A stretch of 64,000 nt of DNA. Origin: Nemophila menziesii (Eukaryota > Streptophyta > Magnoliopsida > Boraginales > Hydrophyllaceae). The notes under the pieces were generated by a model. It was not told the origin of the DNA. It was given only the letters and a program-made list of their open reading frames with translations, and did not search any database. The stretch lies in the NCBI GenBank assembly GCA_029959085.1, contig JARWIR010000002.1:43582233-43646232 (forward strand), in the 5' to 3' direction. This document shows positions 21,558 to 32,819 of the stretch, piece after piece. The stretch's first letter is position 1. Each line of letters starts with the position of its first letter. A program made the position numbers and the translations under genes.

Positions 21558-23243
21558 TGAAGGAATCGCAATACCTGTTATATCGAATATATGTAGCGGA
21601 AAAAATATATTGCAATCCAAAAACCATGTAGTTGCGATTTAAGAATTAAAACAAGGAAATTTGATTACATACCTGGTCTGTTGAATGAGAATCGAATTTG
21701 CCTAATTCCGGCTTCAAAAACTTGAAGCCTCCACGCTTTGCACACCGAGCTTGAGCCTTGCTTTCAGAATCAAAATTCTGACTTGGAACAAAAAAAAAAC
21801 CTTTTTCTTTCTTGTGGGGTTTTTTCTTGGAAGAAAAACTGATGAGAAGTTATGTGTATAATGATTTCTCATTATACTTATAACTCAAGAGAATAAAATG
21901 AAAAGACAAGAATGGAAAAGTCAGGAACGTAAAATGAAATTGATTATCTTAATAATCTAGTCCATTACCACTTGTGAAGTGGACTTGGACCTTCGACATT
22001 ATACAAAAGCAATTTACTAGCCTAGTGGTTAGTGACACATTTCACACTACTAGAGGTCCGTGGTTCGATCAACAAACTTGTCAATTTTTATTTCTCTTTT
22101 TTATCTTTCTCTTTTGTCTTAGACCGGTCTTATATCAGAATATTAATTTGTGCTAGCAAATTAATATACCAATATTCCAAGTATATAATTAATTAATATT
22201 TATTATCTGATAATAAAACTAATTAACGTCATGAAGCAAGTTCAATGCACTCGTTAGTGTGCGACTACGTGGGTTCATCGTTAAACCGGTAGTATTTAAT
22301 TAAATTAACCACTAATCGAGGTTGGCGTCTAACAACACTCCCCAACGACCAGATAACGTGAAGTAACTCTGTACAAAGAACCCGGTGAAGGAACATATAC
22401 GTATTCCCTCTATCTTTCCAGCTCCGGATTATCCTGGGATATGGTATAACTGTCAAATCCCATTTAGAAAGTCAACCACGTTACACGTCGATTATCAACG
22501 ATTGACGAATGACCTAAGAAACACATTTCTTCATTCATTCTATCACCTTGGCCAAGAATTTGATACAATCGTTATAATCTTATGACATCGTAGAGCTCAA
22601 ACTCTTTACCTATAGTTGATAGATTCCATCTCGACTCATTCCTAGGAGCATATATACTTAGTTGTATCCAATATCTTTTCGACTAGCATTATGACACACT
22701 AGTAGTCCAGTATCAAAACACAACAAGCATACACACAACAATAGTGATGATCTCAGGTCAAAGGATTTCATGCATAAAATTCCTTCTATAGATTAACCTA
22801 CTTGACAGTTCAAGGTAATTAACCATTAGGAATCTCTATTTTTAGTCGGTTTGATAATCACATCTCTATGTGCATTATCTATGCACCTAACTCGGTAAAC
22901 GAGAACTACCGATATTTATCCAATAAATACTTGTTAGCTACATATTAATCTAACTAGATCATCGAGGTCCTAACTCGATGATCCTACGATGAAGAACAAG
23001 TTTAGATTAAGTCATGTAAGCTAGATTCTCATTATCATAACACTTTATGATATCTACTTTGTAACTTAATCAAGGATTTTGCCTTTATATTATGCAAATT
23101 AATACCATAATCATAAAGGCTTGCCATAGATTCAAGGAAACAATTTCTTTAATCAAAACTGTAGGGATAACTATTATCGTGTATAGTAAACACTTGTGTT
23201 CAATTCATTACAAGACGATCGGGCCTAGGGCATAATTCCAACA
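21558..23243 (-). mobile_element. Probable solo LTR of an LTR retrotransposon, with 5-bp target duplication
   Basis: The boundaries are exact. Host sequence 'tatccacaagaaactctatgc', uninterrupted in other D copies, is split here. The insertion starts TGAAGGAAT and ends ATTCCAACA, an imperfect 9-bp inverted repeat with canonical TG...CA ends, and is flanked by the 5-bp duplication CAAGA. Read on the minus strand it starts TGTTGGAATTATGCCCTAGG. At 1,686 bp with no ORF, gag-pol motif or primer-binding site inside, it fits a solo LTR left by recombination between two LTRs. I infer a Copia or related family from the termini and duplication length, but nothing internal proves it. The A relics (for example 5623-6655) and 38271-39398 are older relatives of its right-hand two thirds. 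Confidence 0.8.
22001..22100 (+). mobile_element. tRNA-like (SINE-type) insertion inside the LTR
   Basis: TAGCCTAGTGG at 22018-22028 fits the RNA polymerase III A box (TRGYNNARNGG). GGTTCGATCAA at 22062-22072 fits most of the B box (GGTTCGANNCC), at a spacing usual for tRNA-derived SINEs. The related LTR at 38271-39398 passes from 'gacttggact' to 'tttctctctctat' without this piece, which supports an insertion. The ends are not sharply defined and no clean duplication was found. A true tRNA gene is excluded because no cloverleaf pairing is evident. Confidence 0.45.
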
Positions 23244-24116
23244 CAAGAAACTCTATGCAACTGCACATATCGTTCGCAAGTAAAAGTTAGATAAATAAGA
23301 GTTTGTTCTAAGGGATTTAAGTAGTTATTTCAATTCCGTGTTCAATATTAGAATAGATGATTTTCAATATTTTGATTTAAAAAAAGAAATTAGCGTGTTT
23401 TATTTTTTAATTAAATAAATAAAAAATACTATGCAAATAAGATAATAGTTAAGGAGACACAAGTATGAACCTAACTTGTTGATTAATGATTCCTAAGAAT
23501 AAGAGTGAATGAGTAATTTCACAATAGTCGGGATTCAGTTATCTTCCTAAATCTCTTCAGGGTAAATAGTTTGCTAGTCAACGGTACTAGTGACCTCGTC
23601 ATAGTAACATTGCAATACTTTCAAATAATTGTTTGTGTAAACCTTAATGTTTGGATGGATATTCAAGACTTTCATGTTCACTAACGCGTACCACACATAT
23701 ATATTCTATATATCCGCAATTAAGCCCTCCCTCTCGGGTGATAGCTTGATTACTCGAGTTACCCAATATTTAGATACAATATGGGTAGTACTATTACAAA
23801 CATATAGTCACTCGAAATTAGAAAAGAACCAAATAAATTAAATAATATAATCTCAAATTCAATTATAACAGAAAAACAATATTAATTGTTAATATAATTA
23901 CACTACTAAAATAGAAATTGTGCATATTTAAGCTTTGTAATAAATACGTTAGAAATAAATCATCGGCAAAATAAATCTAATACTACTTTAACTAAAGAAT
24001 AGAAATGGAGAAGCGTAGAATTGATCCAACGAAGCTCTAGTTCTTGATTCTTTCTTCTCTAGATCCTTCTAAATACTTCTATGATGAATTATCCAATGAA
24101 TATTAAGTCTTTTTCA
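23244..24116. repeat. Spacer D, copy 3, continued after the LTR
   Basis: Starts with the right target duplication CAAGA (23244-23248) and continues colinear with 9158-10026. No gene is seen. Confidence 0.6.
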
Positions 24117-24824
24117 TGTTAGATGTCATGATACTCTTTTCAACATATTTTTTTCAATACTTTTTCATTATCTGGGAAAAGGGTTAAAGGTAAAACAAGT
24201 GATTTATCATCAAAAGCACAATTACGTAGTTTCAAAAACCCACCCAATATTGTTCTCCACAATCGTATACCACCACCCCAAAATTAAACTTTAAAACAAC
24301 TGTCTTAGCTTCACAATTTGAGTGCGGGTCATATGGAAAAGGTTTATAATCTAATAGGTAAGACTCGTAATTTGGCTAATAAAAAGCTTTAGATAGACTA
24401 GAAGAGACTAAGACGGATAATAAAAAAATTAAATTTGGACAGCAAACAAAAAGGCAAAAAATGTATTATCTAAGAACCGACTTAATAACTTTCTAAACTA
24501 AGCAATTTTGTTACTTTATCACCTCTATCACGTTCATTAATTGGGATTTATCAACTAGCTCAGATCTCATGGTCGACCCACCACTCAAGACTCCCTAAGA
24601 TCAAACTCACTTCTACCGCATTTCTTACGAACCCGAAGGTGTGTTTTTTCTTATTCATATTTTGAAAAATACAATATAACTAGTTTCTAACACATTACTT
24701 TTATACTATTTACACACTAAATTTTATTCTTTTAGGCCATTAAACACATTCTACATCTCATTTCATCTCTTAAAAAAAATTCCTAAAAAGACAATAAATT
24801 ACATAAGAATGGAGATGAGAGACA
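24117..24824 (-). repeat. E-F segment as a single copy (solo-LTR-like)
   Basis: Starts TGTTAGATGTCA and ends GAGAGACA, with D on the left and H on the right and no block G. Its middle ('gacggataataaaaaaattaaatttgg') resembles the right-hand E-F copy at 12506, while its left flank is the one belonging to the left copy. That is the expected product of recombination between two flanking repeats. No target duplication is apparent (TTTCA against AATGA). Confidence 0.4.
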
Positions 24825-26050
24825 AATGATACAGAAAATTTCAATTATCAACAAATAAAATTATATATTAAAAAGCTAATAAGTAAAATTATTATATAAA
24901 TATATGTCACTAGAGATAAAAATGATACTAATGTTATGTAGTTGTTAAATTTCTTATAATACAAATAAAAAAATATTATATTCAAAGGATTGATGACATG
25001 TGTTGTTTTTACAAATTATAAATTACGCTTGCCTTATGGGTAATACTTCCATCCAATATTGGATGGTCTAATATTTATATCGCAACCAATGATTATTATA
25101 ACAAAACACATGTCATTAGATTAATAAATTAGTTACTTTTGTAAGTTTCAAACATGAGGTATATGTATGAATATAATGTGTAGGATCATCCAATATTGGA
25201 TGGAAAAACTTTCCTTGCCTTATATCTAATATCAAACCCTAATACTTGATTTTTGTATTTAAGCCGTCAATGTCTTTTTTCCTCCTCCTCTTTAATCTAC
25301 TTATTTCACCAATCTCTCTTTTGTCTTCTCTCTCTCTTTTTTTTATTATTTTTCCTCCTTCATCATCTTCACTATCAAGATCTTACGTCTTCAAGTAAGG
25401 CTTCATTTTATTAATCATTGTTCTTTGTAAATAAATAATTGTTATTCAAAATTTATGTATTCTATAGGAATTAATTTCTTCTTGTTTAAGATAGTTACTA
25501 TAGGATCTTTTATTTGTTAACACAAATTTACAAAATGTTTTTGAGTTATAATTAGAAAAGTTTGGGGATATTGATTCTTTTGATATTAATATTGCTTAAT
25601 TGAATTTTTTGTTATTCAATTTGTGATTGAAAACATGTCAAATATATCATATTCATAATTATATTGTATGAGAAATTTATTGACAAGATATATATATATA
25701 TATACTGAAGAATATAATATACCCTTATGAGTACAGGAATATTATGGTTGAGTTATATTTTTTTAATCAATAGATAAATAAAATTTATTTATGTTTTCTT
25801 TATGCATTATATTTGTCGATCATCCAAATATCAATTTATATTTTTTGAACCATCACAAATATTATTACCTAAGAATTACCTATAACCTTGAATTGAACTA
25901 ATTACTAACCTTGTTAATTAAATTCATTATCAATATTTGAATTTTGAAAGGTTAATATTTCATACCATGTTTTAATAATGAATCAATACATAGAGAAAGT
26001 ACTCATTTATGAGGTAGTCTCATGTTGTATATATTTAAACCCGCTCTAAC
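24825..26050. repeat. Block H, copy 4, containing a MITE
   Basis: Colinear with 16119-17260, apart from the MITE at 25038-25213. The leader ATG found at 16456 and 31539 is ATT here, and the pyrimidine tract is retained. The AT microsatellite at 25688-25704 is short. Confidence 0.5.
25038..25213. mobile_element. Mutator-type MITE with palindromic terminal repeats, 176 bp
   Basis: A perfect 19-bp terminal inverted repeat, TTCCATCCAATATTGGATG at 25047-25065 and its complement at 25187-25205, lies just inside both ends. The 10-bp direct duplication CTTGCCTTAT (25028-25037 and 25214-25223) flanks the element, and the empty site in copies 3 and 5 has this run once. A 9-10 bp duplication points to the Mutator superfamily. 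Each arm is itself a palindrome (18 bp on the left, CCATCCAATATTGGATGG; 16 bp on the right). There is no coding capacity. A second, damaged member lies at 41743. Confidence 0.8.
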
Positions 26051-26572
26051 TAGTACATCATGGCATTGGTCCTAGCATGAGTTGTGAAACATTTACACTA
26101 AATAAAATGATTTCTTCTTTCAATAAATATTTTTTCCATTCTATATTTTGTCACTATTGACAAATAAAATTTGTAGAAGAATAGATGAATTGGATTTTTT
26201 TAGAGGTCAACTTAGTTGAACTTTTTTTTCGATAACATTTTCTGATTTGTTTTCATTCTCTACAATTTGTTAATTTATTTATCAACATGGTTTACTTATG
26301 TTGAGTTATAAATATATCAAATCGAATCTTTTGAAGCTGAAAGAAATTCTTAAAAGATAATGGATATACATATTTGGAATTTCTAATTTGTGGATGAAGA
26401 TTTTATTTGCAATTTGAACAAATGTGCTTTCTATTCCAAACTTTTTATTACATTAATATGTTTGAATTTTTTTTTTTGGAAAAAATTATAAATTTTTCTA
26501 TAATTATGAAACAATATCTTTATTAATCTATAGATGGTCCTTTTTATTACTCGTTGCTAACCCTTATTAAAA
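26051..26572. other. F-box 5' flank, copy 4
   Basis: Same flank as the other copies, with 'catggcattggtcctagcatg' near 26067. No gene or defined promoter element can be supported. Confidence 0.4.
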
Positions 26573-27371
26573 ATGGTTAGAAGTAAAGGAAGTGCAGAAC
26601 CTTGTCAAGTGACACCATTAATGATCTCACGGATGGGGAAATTAAATTATTATCTTCTTCTGGAAGATATCTTCGACAATGAGGTTCTGTCAAGGCTACC
26701 CGTTAAATCTCAGTTAAATTTCATGTGTTCGCAAATCTTGGAGTTCTCTAATCTCATCGGCTCGATTCATCATAATTCACCTAATCAAGAACTCAAAATC
26801 CAACAATTATGCCAACCAGAGGGTGATTATACAAGGTATATAATCATCTACCAACAATCCCACTTACTATGTCTACCCTTATTACTCAAATTATATATGA
26901 TTTTAGCTCCTTAGTGAATGCTATAAAGTTTATTGATTTATCAATAATTGATTCAATTTTCAATTCCCTATTGTACTGACTTGTTTTGTGTATCTCTTAG
27001 GTCAGGTACATATATTATTTAAAACCCTTCTTTGAAAAAGTTCCATAGATTGTGGTTACCTGATATACCGACCATTGGGGTGTCGTTATACTCATGGGTT
27101 CGGGTATGATGAAGTAAATGAAGATTATAAAGTTGTATTACTTGTTGGTGGTCCTGTAGATGATTATACTGAGACAATGATTTATAGTATAAAGCATAAT
27201 ATTTGGAGAACATTGAAGAGCTTCCCAAATGAGAACTTTTACTGTATGGTAAATGGTCTTTTAGTCTCCGGAAAACTTCACTGCCCAACATGTTTGCAGG
27301 GACCAATGGGAGAAGACACTTTGAAGTCTCATTTTGAGAAAATTATGTTGATTGCGCATAAACCATCTTAA
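26573..27371 (+). pseudogene. F-box/FBA pseudogene, copy 4 (best FBA domain)
   Basis: ATG at 26573 opens MVRSKGSAEPCQVTPLMISR, then the F-box start LLEDIFDNEVLSRLPVKSQL. The shared two-base deletion then moves the reading into a wrong frame until TAG at 26912-26914. Restoring the frame on paper would reveal C-V-C-K-S-W-type F-box sequence, so the loss is a simple frameshift. The FBA domain is open for 98 codons (27075-27371) with GFGYDEVNEDYKVVLLVGG, DDYTETMIYSIKHNIWRTLK and GLLVSGKLHCPTCLQGPMGE. This is the longest intact piece of the substrate-binding domain in the window. Between the two halves stops occur at the LWNP-like region ('YNLKPFFEKVP'). It may still be transcribed, but no full product is possible. 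Confidence 0.83.
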
Positions 27372-28240
27372 GACAATTTTTATAGATTTTCAGAAGATTA
27401 TGGTGATGCCCAAAATAATTCATTGCCTCATTTTGCCAACTAGAACATCCTCACTACCAACAGCCGTTTAAATATGGTTGTTTGAAATATTTAAGGTCGA
27501 TAGTTTTTCTAGTTGTTAAATAGGAGCAAAAGACTCTTCATTTTTTTTATTTTTTGTATTTTTTGATAAATTTAACTATACAGGGACCTCTAGTCAAATT
27601 ACCACTCTTTTACCAAGGGACCTATAAGATATACATATGTATATTGATTCATTTATTTAAAACTAATATTACAATAACCAAACTATTATATTTTCTTAAT
27701 ATATAGGAGGCAATTGAAATCAATATGAAAGACAAGACGAGAAACAAACATATATTACACTATTTATTTTGTAACAATATCATCTCACAATGTAAAAACA
27801 TATATTAAGAAGTTAAATTTACACATATATAACTTGAGAACATTTATTAGAGTTTTTAGCAAATTAAATTAGAAAACAATAAATTTTGTCAAATATCACC
27901 ATATACGAAATAGTAAATATAAAATAAATAAATATCATATCTAATATCACTGTAGTGCAATAAGAATTTAGACAAGGTTTAAATAAGAGTTTAGACGAGG
28001 TTTAAATTAAATACAGGTTTGTACGTGTGTTCATTATTGCAGAATTGTACTGCAACTTCAAAAATATAATGTCTATGAACATTCCACAATGAATTTTTTA
28101 ATATTACTCTTAGCTCCTTGAGTTTAAATTTTTGAACCCGTTTTCATAAATATTTAGAGGTAACTAATTTCTTCATGTAAAGAAAAATATTATAATTTGG
28201 TAGAGAATTGAGAAAAAAAATTCTACTAAAATTGTTTTTC
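27372..28240. repeat. F-box downstream spacer, copy 4 (shortened)
   Basis: Colinear with 18574-19520 but stops at 'ttcttaaatgatcaa' and passes directly into block C ('atcatcatttcatatg'). The short GATCA/ATCA run is common to both sides of the joint. The LTR relic and block B are wholly absent in this module. Confidence 0.5.
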
Positions 28241-29100
28241 TTAAATGATCAAATCATCATTTCATATGAATTTACAAGGTTAGTGGAAGAAGATTATACA
28301 ACCAAGTATGGATAGTATTGCAAGAATTTCATCAAATCTTACGAATATCTCAGAAATACTTTCTTTAATTACACAAAATTTAGGACCGTCATTTTATCAC
28401 AAAACTCCTTTTTTCTGAATTAGAATGCTTTGGTGTACTATTTGTATAATTTTACTACCTATTATGATTAAGTTGAGCCTAAGTATTAGGTTCCAGTTAA
28501 CATTCATTCCTAAACTTAAAAACCTACCATAATTTATCCCAACAAAAATTGGCCACTAAATATTATCATGCATTAACCTTATCAAAACTTATAAATATCT
28601 TTTCATAATTTGGAAGTTATAATAATATATCTGAAAGCATCATTCGTCGATCCACTAACATAAGCTTCAATTTCCTTACAAAAATCATCACTTATCGACC
28701 TGACTCATCAATGGTTTTTTGAAAATTATTTTAGAGAATTGGAGTATTAGGTGTAACTTTATCCTTTAAGAAATTAAAGAGTGACCCTTTAAAATGTCAT
28801 TTTTAATGAGGAGGAATATAACAAGATAACATTGGGTTTATGTTGCCTGGTTTAGTTCAATATTTGCATCTTCTTTATAAATGGGAGGAATATTAGGTTC
28901 TTTAAGCTTTGGATCTAACTCATTCTATGCTTGAGTGAAATTGGTGAGTTAACTCTTAAAAAAATAACACCAAATTATTGAATTCATTGCAAGGAAGAAG
29001 TCATTGAAGATGTTAAAATAGAAATCCAAACAAACATTTATAAAAGTAACAATTAACAAAATACTAATGTGATGGAAAAGAACCACGAATTGGGAATGGA
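28241..29100. repeat. Module spacer C, copy 4
   Basis: Right half of the B/C spacer, colinear with 20222-21051. No gene is seen. Confidence 0.55.
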
Positions 29101-29600
29101 AATTTTTTTACTTACAATGTTTTTGCTTTGCTCCTTGCAAATAGAGTTAGGCTTATTATGGATGCAATCATCTCTCCCTATTACGAAGTTTTTGTTAAAA
29201 ATTGAGTAACTAAGGAAAACATGTGCAGATATCTTTTAAAAAAAAAACAGAAATCACACAAAAATTTTGTGGCGGTTAAACTTGATCTTTCTAAAGCATA
29301 TGCACATGCTTATTTGGAATTTCTTTGAAAATTTGGATATGCATAAGAGATTGATTCAATGGATCACTGAATGTATTTCAACTTTCTCTTACGGGATATC
29401 TTTCCATGGGAGATTCTTCAAATTACCAATCCTTCAAATGTTATTCGCCAAGGGAGCCTCATTTCTCCCTTTTTCTTTGTTGAATCAATACAGAATCCCT
29501 GATAGGTCTTATTAATTTTGAATGCAAGACTGGAAATATTTTGGGACCTAAACTGCCAAAAACTGTTGGTCGGCCAAAAGGTGTGATAAATAAACTTTAA
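29101..29600 (+). pseudogene. LINE reverse-transcriptase fragment, copy 4
   Basis: Readable as NRVRLIMDAIISPYYEVFVK, then a stop (ATT GAG TAA region), then KLDLSKAYAHAYLEFL ending at TGA. In the next frame MHKRLIQWITECISTFSYGI and FHGRFFKLPILQ continue the domain. The piece resembling 'RQGDPLSPYLF' is at about 29445-29480. Lesions match those in copies 1-3. Confidence 0.75.
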
Positions 29601-30501
29601 TAAAAGTAGACACACCTATGGATATCCACAAGAAACTCTATGCAACTACACATATCGTTAGCAAGTAAAAGTTAGATAAATAAGAGTTTGTTCTAAAGGA
29701 TTTAAGTAGTTATTTCATCTCCGTGTTCAATATTAGAATAGATGATTTTCAATGTTTTGATTTAAAAAAAGAAATTACCGTGTTTTATTTTCTAATTAAA
29801 TAAATAAAAAATATTATGCAAATAAAATAATAGTTAAGGAGATACAAGTATGAACCTAACTTGTTGATTAATGATTACTAAGAATAATAGTGAATGAGTA
29901 ATTTCACAACAGTCGGGATTCAGTTATCTTCCTAAATCTCTTCAGGATAAATAGGTTGCTAGTCTATGGTACTAGTGACCTCGTCATAGTAACATTGCAA
30001 TACTTTCAAATAATTATCTATGTAAACCTTAATGTTTGGATGGATAATCATGACTTTTATGTTCACTAACGCGCACCACACATATATATTTTATATATCC
30101 GCAATTAAGCCCTCCCTCTCGGGTGATAACTTGATTACTCGAGTTACCCAATATTTAGATACAATATGGGTAGTATTATTACAAACATATAGTCACTCGA
30201 AATTAGAAAAAAACCAAATAATTTAAATAATATAATCTCAAATTCAATAAAAACAGAAAAACAATATTAATTGTTAATATAATTACCCTCCTAAAAGAGA
30301 AATTGTGCATATTTAAACTTTGTAATAAATACGTTACAAATAAATCATCGGCAAAATAAATCTAATACTACTTTAACTAAAGAATAGAAATGGAGAATTG
30401 TAGAATTAATCTAACGAAGCTCTAGTTCTTGATTCTTTCTTCTCTAGATCCTTCGAAATACTTTTATGATGAATTATCCAATGAATATTAAGTCTTTTTC
30501 A
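29601..30501. repeat. Module spacer D, copy 4
   Basis: Colinear with 9126-10026, uninterrupted. It gives the empty site for the solo LTR of copy 3 ('tatccacaagaaactctatgc' at 29621-29642). Confidence 0.55.
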
Positions 30502-31203
30502 TGTTAGATGTCATGATACTCTTTTCAACATATTTTTTTCAATACTTTTTCTTTATCTGGGAAAAGGGTTAAAGTAAAAAACAAGTGATTTATCATCAAA
30601 AGCACAATTACGTAGTTTAAAAAACCCACCCAATATTGTTCTCCACAATCGTATACGACCACCCCAAAATTAAACTTTAAAACAACTGTCTTAGCATCAT
30701 AATTTGAGTGCGGGTCATATAGAAAAGGTTTATAATCTAATAGGTAAGACATGTAATTTGGCTAATAAAAAGCTTTATAAAGACTAGAAGGGACTAAGAC
30801 AGATAATAAAAATATTAAATTTGGACAGCAAACAAAAAGGCAACAAATGTATTATCTAAGAACCGACTTAATAACTTTCTAAACTAAGCAATTTTGTTAC
30901 TTTATCACCTACGTTCATTAATTGGGATTTATCAACTAGCTCAGATGTCATGGTCGACCCACCACTCAAGACTCCCTAAGATCAAACTCACTTCTACGGT
31001 ATTGCTTACAAACCCTAAGGTGTGTTTTTCTTATTCATATTTTAAATAATACAATATAACTAGTTTCTAACACATTACTTTTATACCATTTACACACTAA
31101 ATTTTATGCTTTTAGGCCATTGAACACATTCTACATCTCATTCCATCTCTTAAAAAAAATTCCTAAAAAAACAATAAATCACATAAGAATGGAGATGAGA
31201 GAG
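30502..31203 (-). repeat. E-F segment as a single copy, module 5
   Basis: Same structure as 24117-24824, starting TGTTAGATGTCA. The right edge lacks a few bases ('gagatgagagagatacag'). A minus-strand ORF at 30525-30752 is not maintained in other copies. Confidence 0.4.
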
Positions 31204-32300
31204 ATACAGAAAATTACAATTATCAACAAATAAAATTATATATTAAAAAACTAATAATTAAAATTATTATATAAATATATGTCACTAGAGATAAATATGA
31301 TACTAATGTTATGTATTTGTTAAATTTCTTATAATACAAATAAAAAAAATATTATATCCAAAGGATTGATGACATGTGTTGTTTTTACAAATTATAAATT
31401 AGGTTTGCCTTATATAAAATATCAAACCCTAATACTTGATTTTTTTAATTTAAGCCGTCATTGTCTTTTTTCCTCCTCCTCTTTAATCTACTTATTTCAC
31501 CAATCTCTCTTTTGTCATACCTCTCTCTTTTTTGTATTATGTTTCCTCCTTCATCATCTTCACTATCAAGATCTTACGTCTATTAAGTTAATTGTGCATC
31601 TTTGTTTATTTAGATTGATGGTCATTATATTTCAAGTAAGGCTTCATTTTATTAATCATTGTTTTATGTAAATAAATAATTGTTATTCAAAATTTATGTA
31701 TTCTATAGGAATTAATTTCTTCTTGTTTAAGATAGTTACTATAGGATCTTTTATTTGTTAACACAAATTTACAAAATGATTTTGAGTTATAATTAGAAAA
31801 GTTTGGGGATATTGATTCTTTTGATATTAATATTGCTTAATTAAATTTTTTGTTATTTAATTTGTGATTCAAAACACTGTCAAATATATCATATGCATAT
31901 TTATATTGTATGAGAAATTTTCTGATAAGATATATATATATATATACTGAAGAATATAACATACCCTTATGAGTATAGGAATATTATGGTTGAGTTATAT
32001 ACTTTTTTAATCGATAGATAAATAAAATGTATTTATGTTTTCTTTATGCATTATATTTGTCAATCATCCAAATATCAATTTATATTTTTTGAACCATCAC
32101 AAAAATTATTACCTAAGAATTCGTATAACCTTGAATTGAACTAATTACTAACCTTGTTGATTAGATTCATTATCAATTTTTGACTTTTGAAAGGTTAACA
32201 TTTCATACCATTTTTTAACAATGAATCAATACATAGAGAAAGTACTCATTTATGAGGTAGTCTCAAGTTGTATATATTTAAACCTGCTCTAACTAGTACA
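31204..32300. repeat. Block H, copy 5
   Basis: Colinear with 16119-17260, with the MITE site empty. The pyrimidine tract is followed by ATG at 31539, which opens MFPPSSSSLSRSYVY and stops. An AAGTAAGG donor-like site follows near 31635. The AT microsatellite is short (31930-31946). Confidence 0.45.
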
Positions 32301-32819
32301 TCATGGCATTGGTCCTAGCATGAGTTGTGAAACATTTACACTAAATAAAATGATTTCTTCTTCCTATAAATATTTTTTCCATTCTATATTTTGTCACTAT
32401 TGACAAATAAATTTTTTAGAAAGATAGATAAATTAGATTTTTTTAGAGGTCAACATAGTTGACCTTTTTTTGGTTTTTGGATAACAATGTCTAATTTGTT
32501 TTCTTTCTCTACAATCTGTTAATTTATTTATCAACATAGTTTACTTAAGTTGAGTTATAAATATATAAAACTGAATCTTTTGAAGCTGAAAGAAATTCTT
32601 AAAAGATAATGGATATACATATTTGGAATTTCTAATTTGTGTATGAAAATTTTATTTGCAATTTGAACAAATGTGCTTTTTATTCCAAACTTTTTTTTAC
32701 CTTGATATGTTTGAATTTTTTTTTGGAAAAAATAATAAAATTTTCTATAATAATGAAACAATATCTTTATTAATCTATAGACGGTCCTTTGTATTACTCT
32801 TTACTAACCCTTATTAAAA
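32301..32819. other. F-box 5' flank, copy 5
   Basis: From about 32500 to 32819 this is nearly identical to the copy 3 flank at 17450-17772, more so than to copy 4. This suggests recent exchange between modules 3 and 5. Confidence 0.45.

Noticed and set aside
22018..22072. Possible tRNA gene
   Set aside because: A and B boxes are present, but no acceptor stem, anticodon stem or T-arm pairing could be drawn; a SINE-type origin fits better.
21558..23243. Complete LTR retrotransposon
   Set aside because: At 1.7 kb it has no internal domain, no gag-pol motif and no pair of LTRs; the ends and duplication fit one LTR.
27019..27306. 95-codon minus-strand ORF, with similar ones at 18257-18508, 33259-33531 and 43444-43665
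   Set aside because: These lie opposite the FBA domain of the F-box copies. They are open only because the sense frame has little stop-complement content; they have no family resemblance and vary in start and length.
31366..31671. 101-codon plus-strand ORF in block H
   Set aside because: It runs through the pyrimidine tract in a frame that is closed in modules 3, 4 and a; its Leu/Phe/Ser content is a product of the CT-rich sequence.
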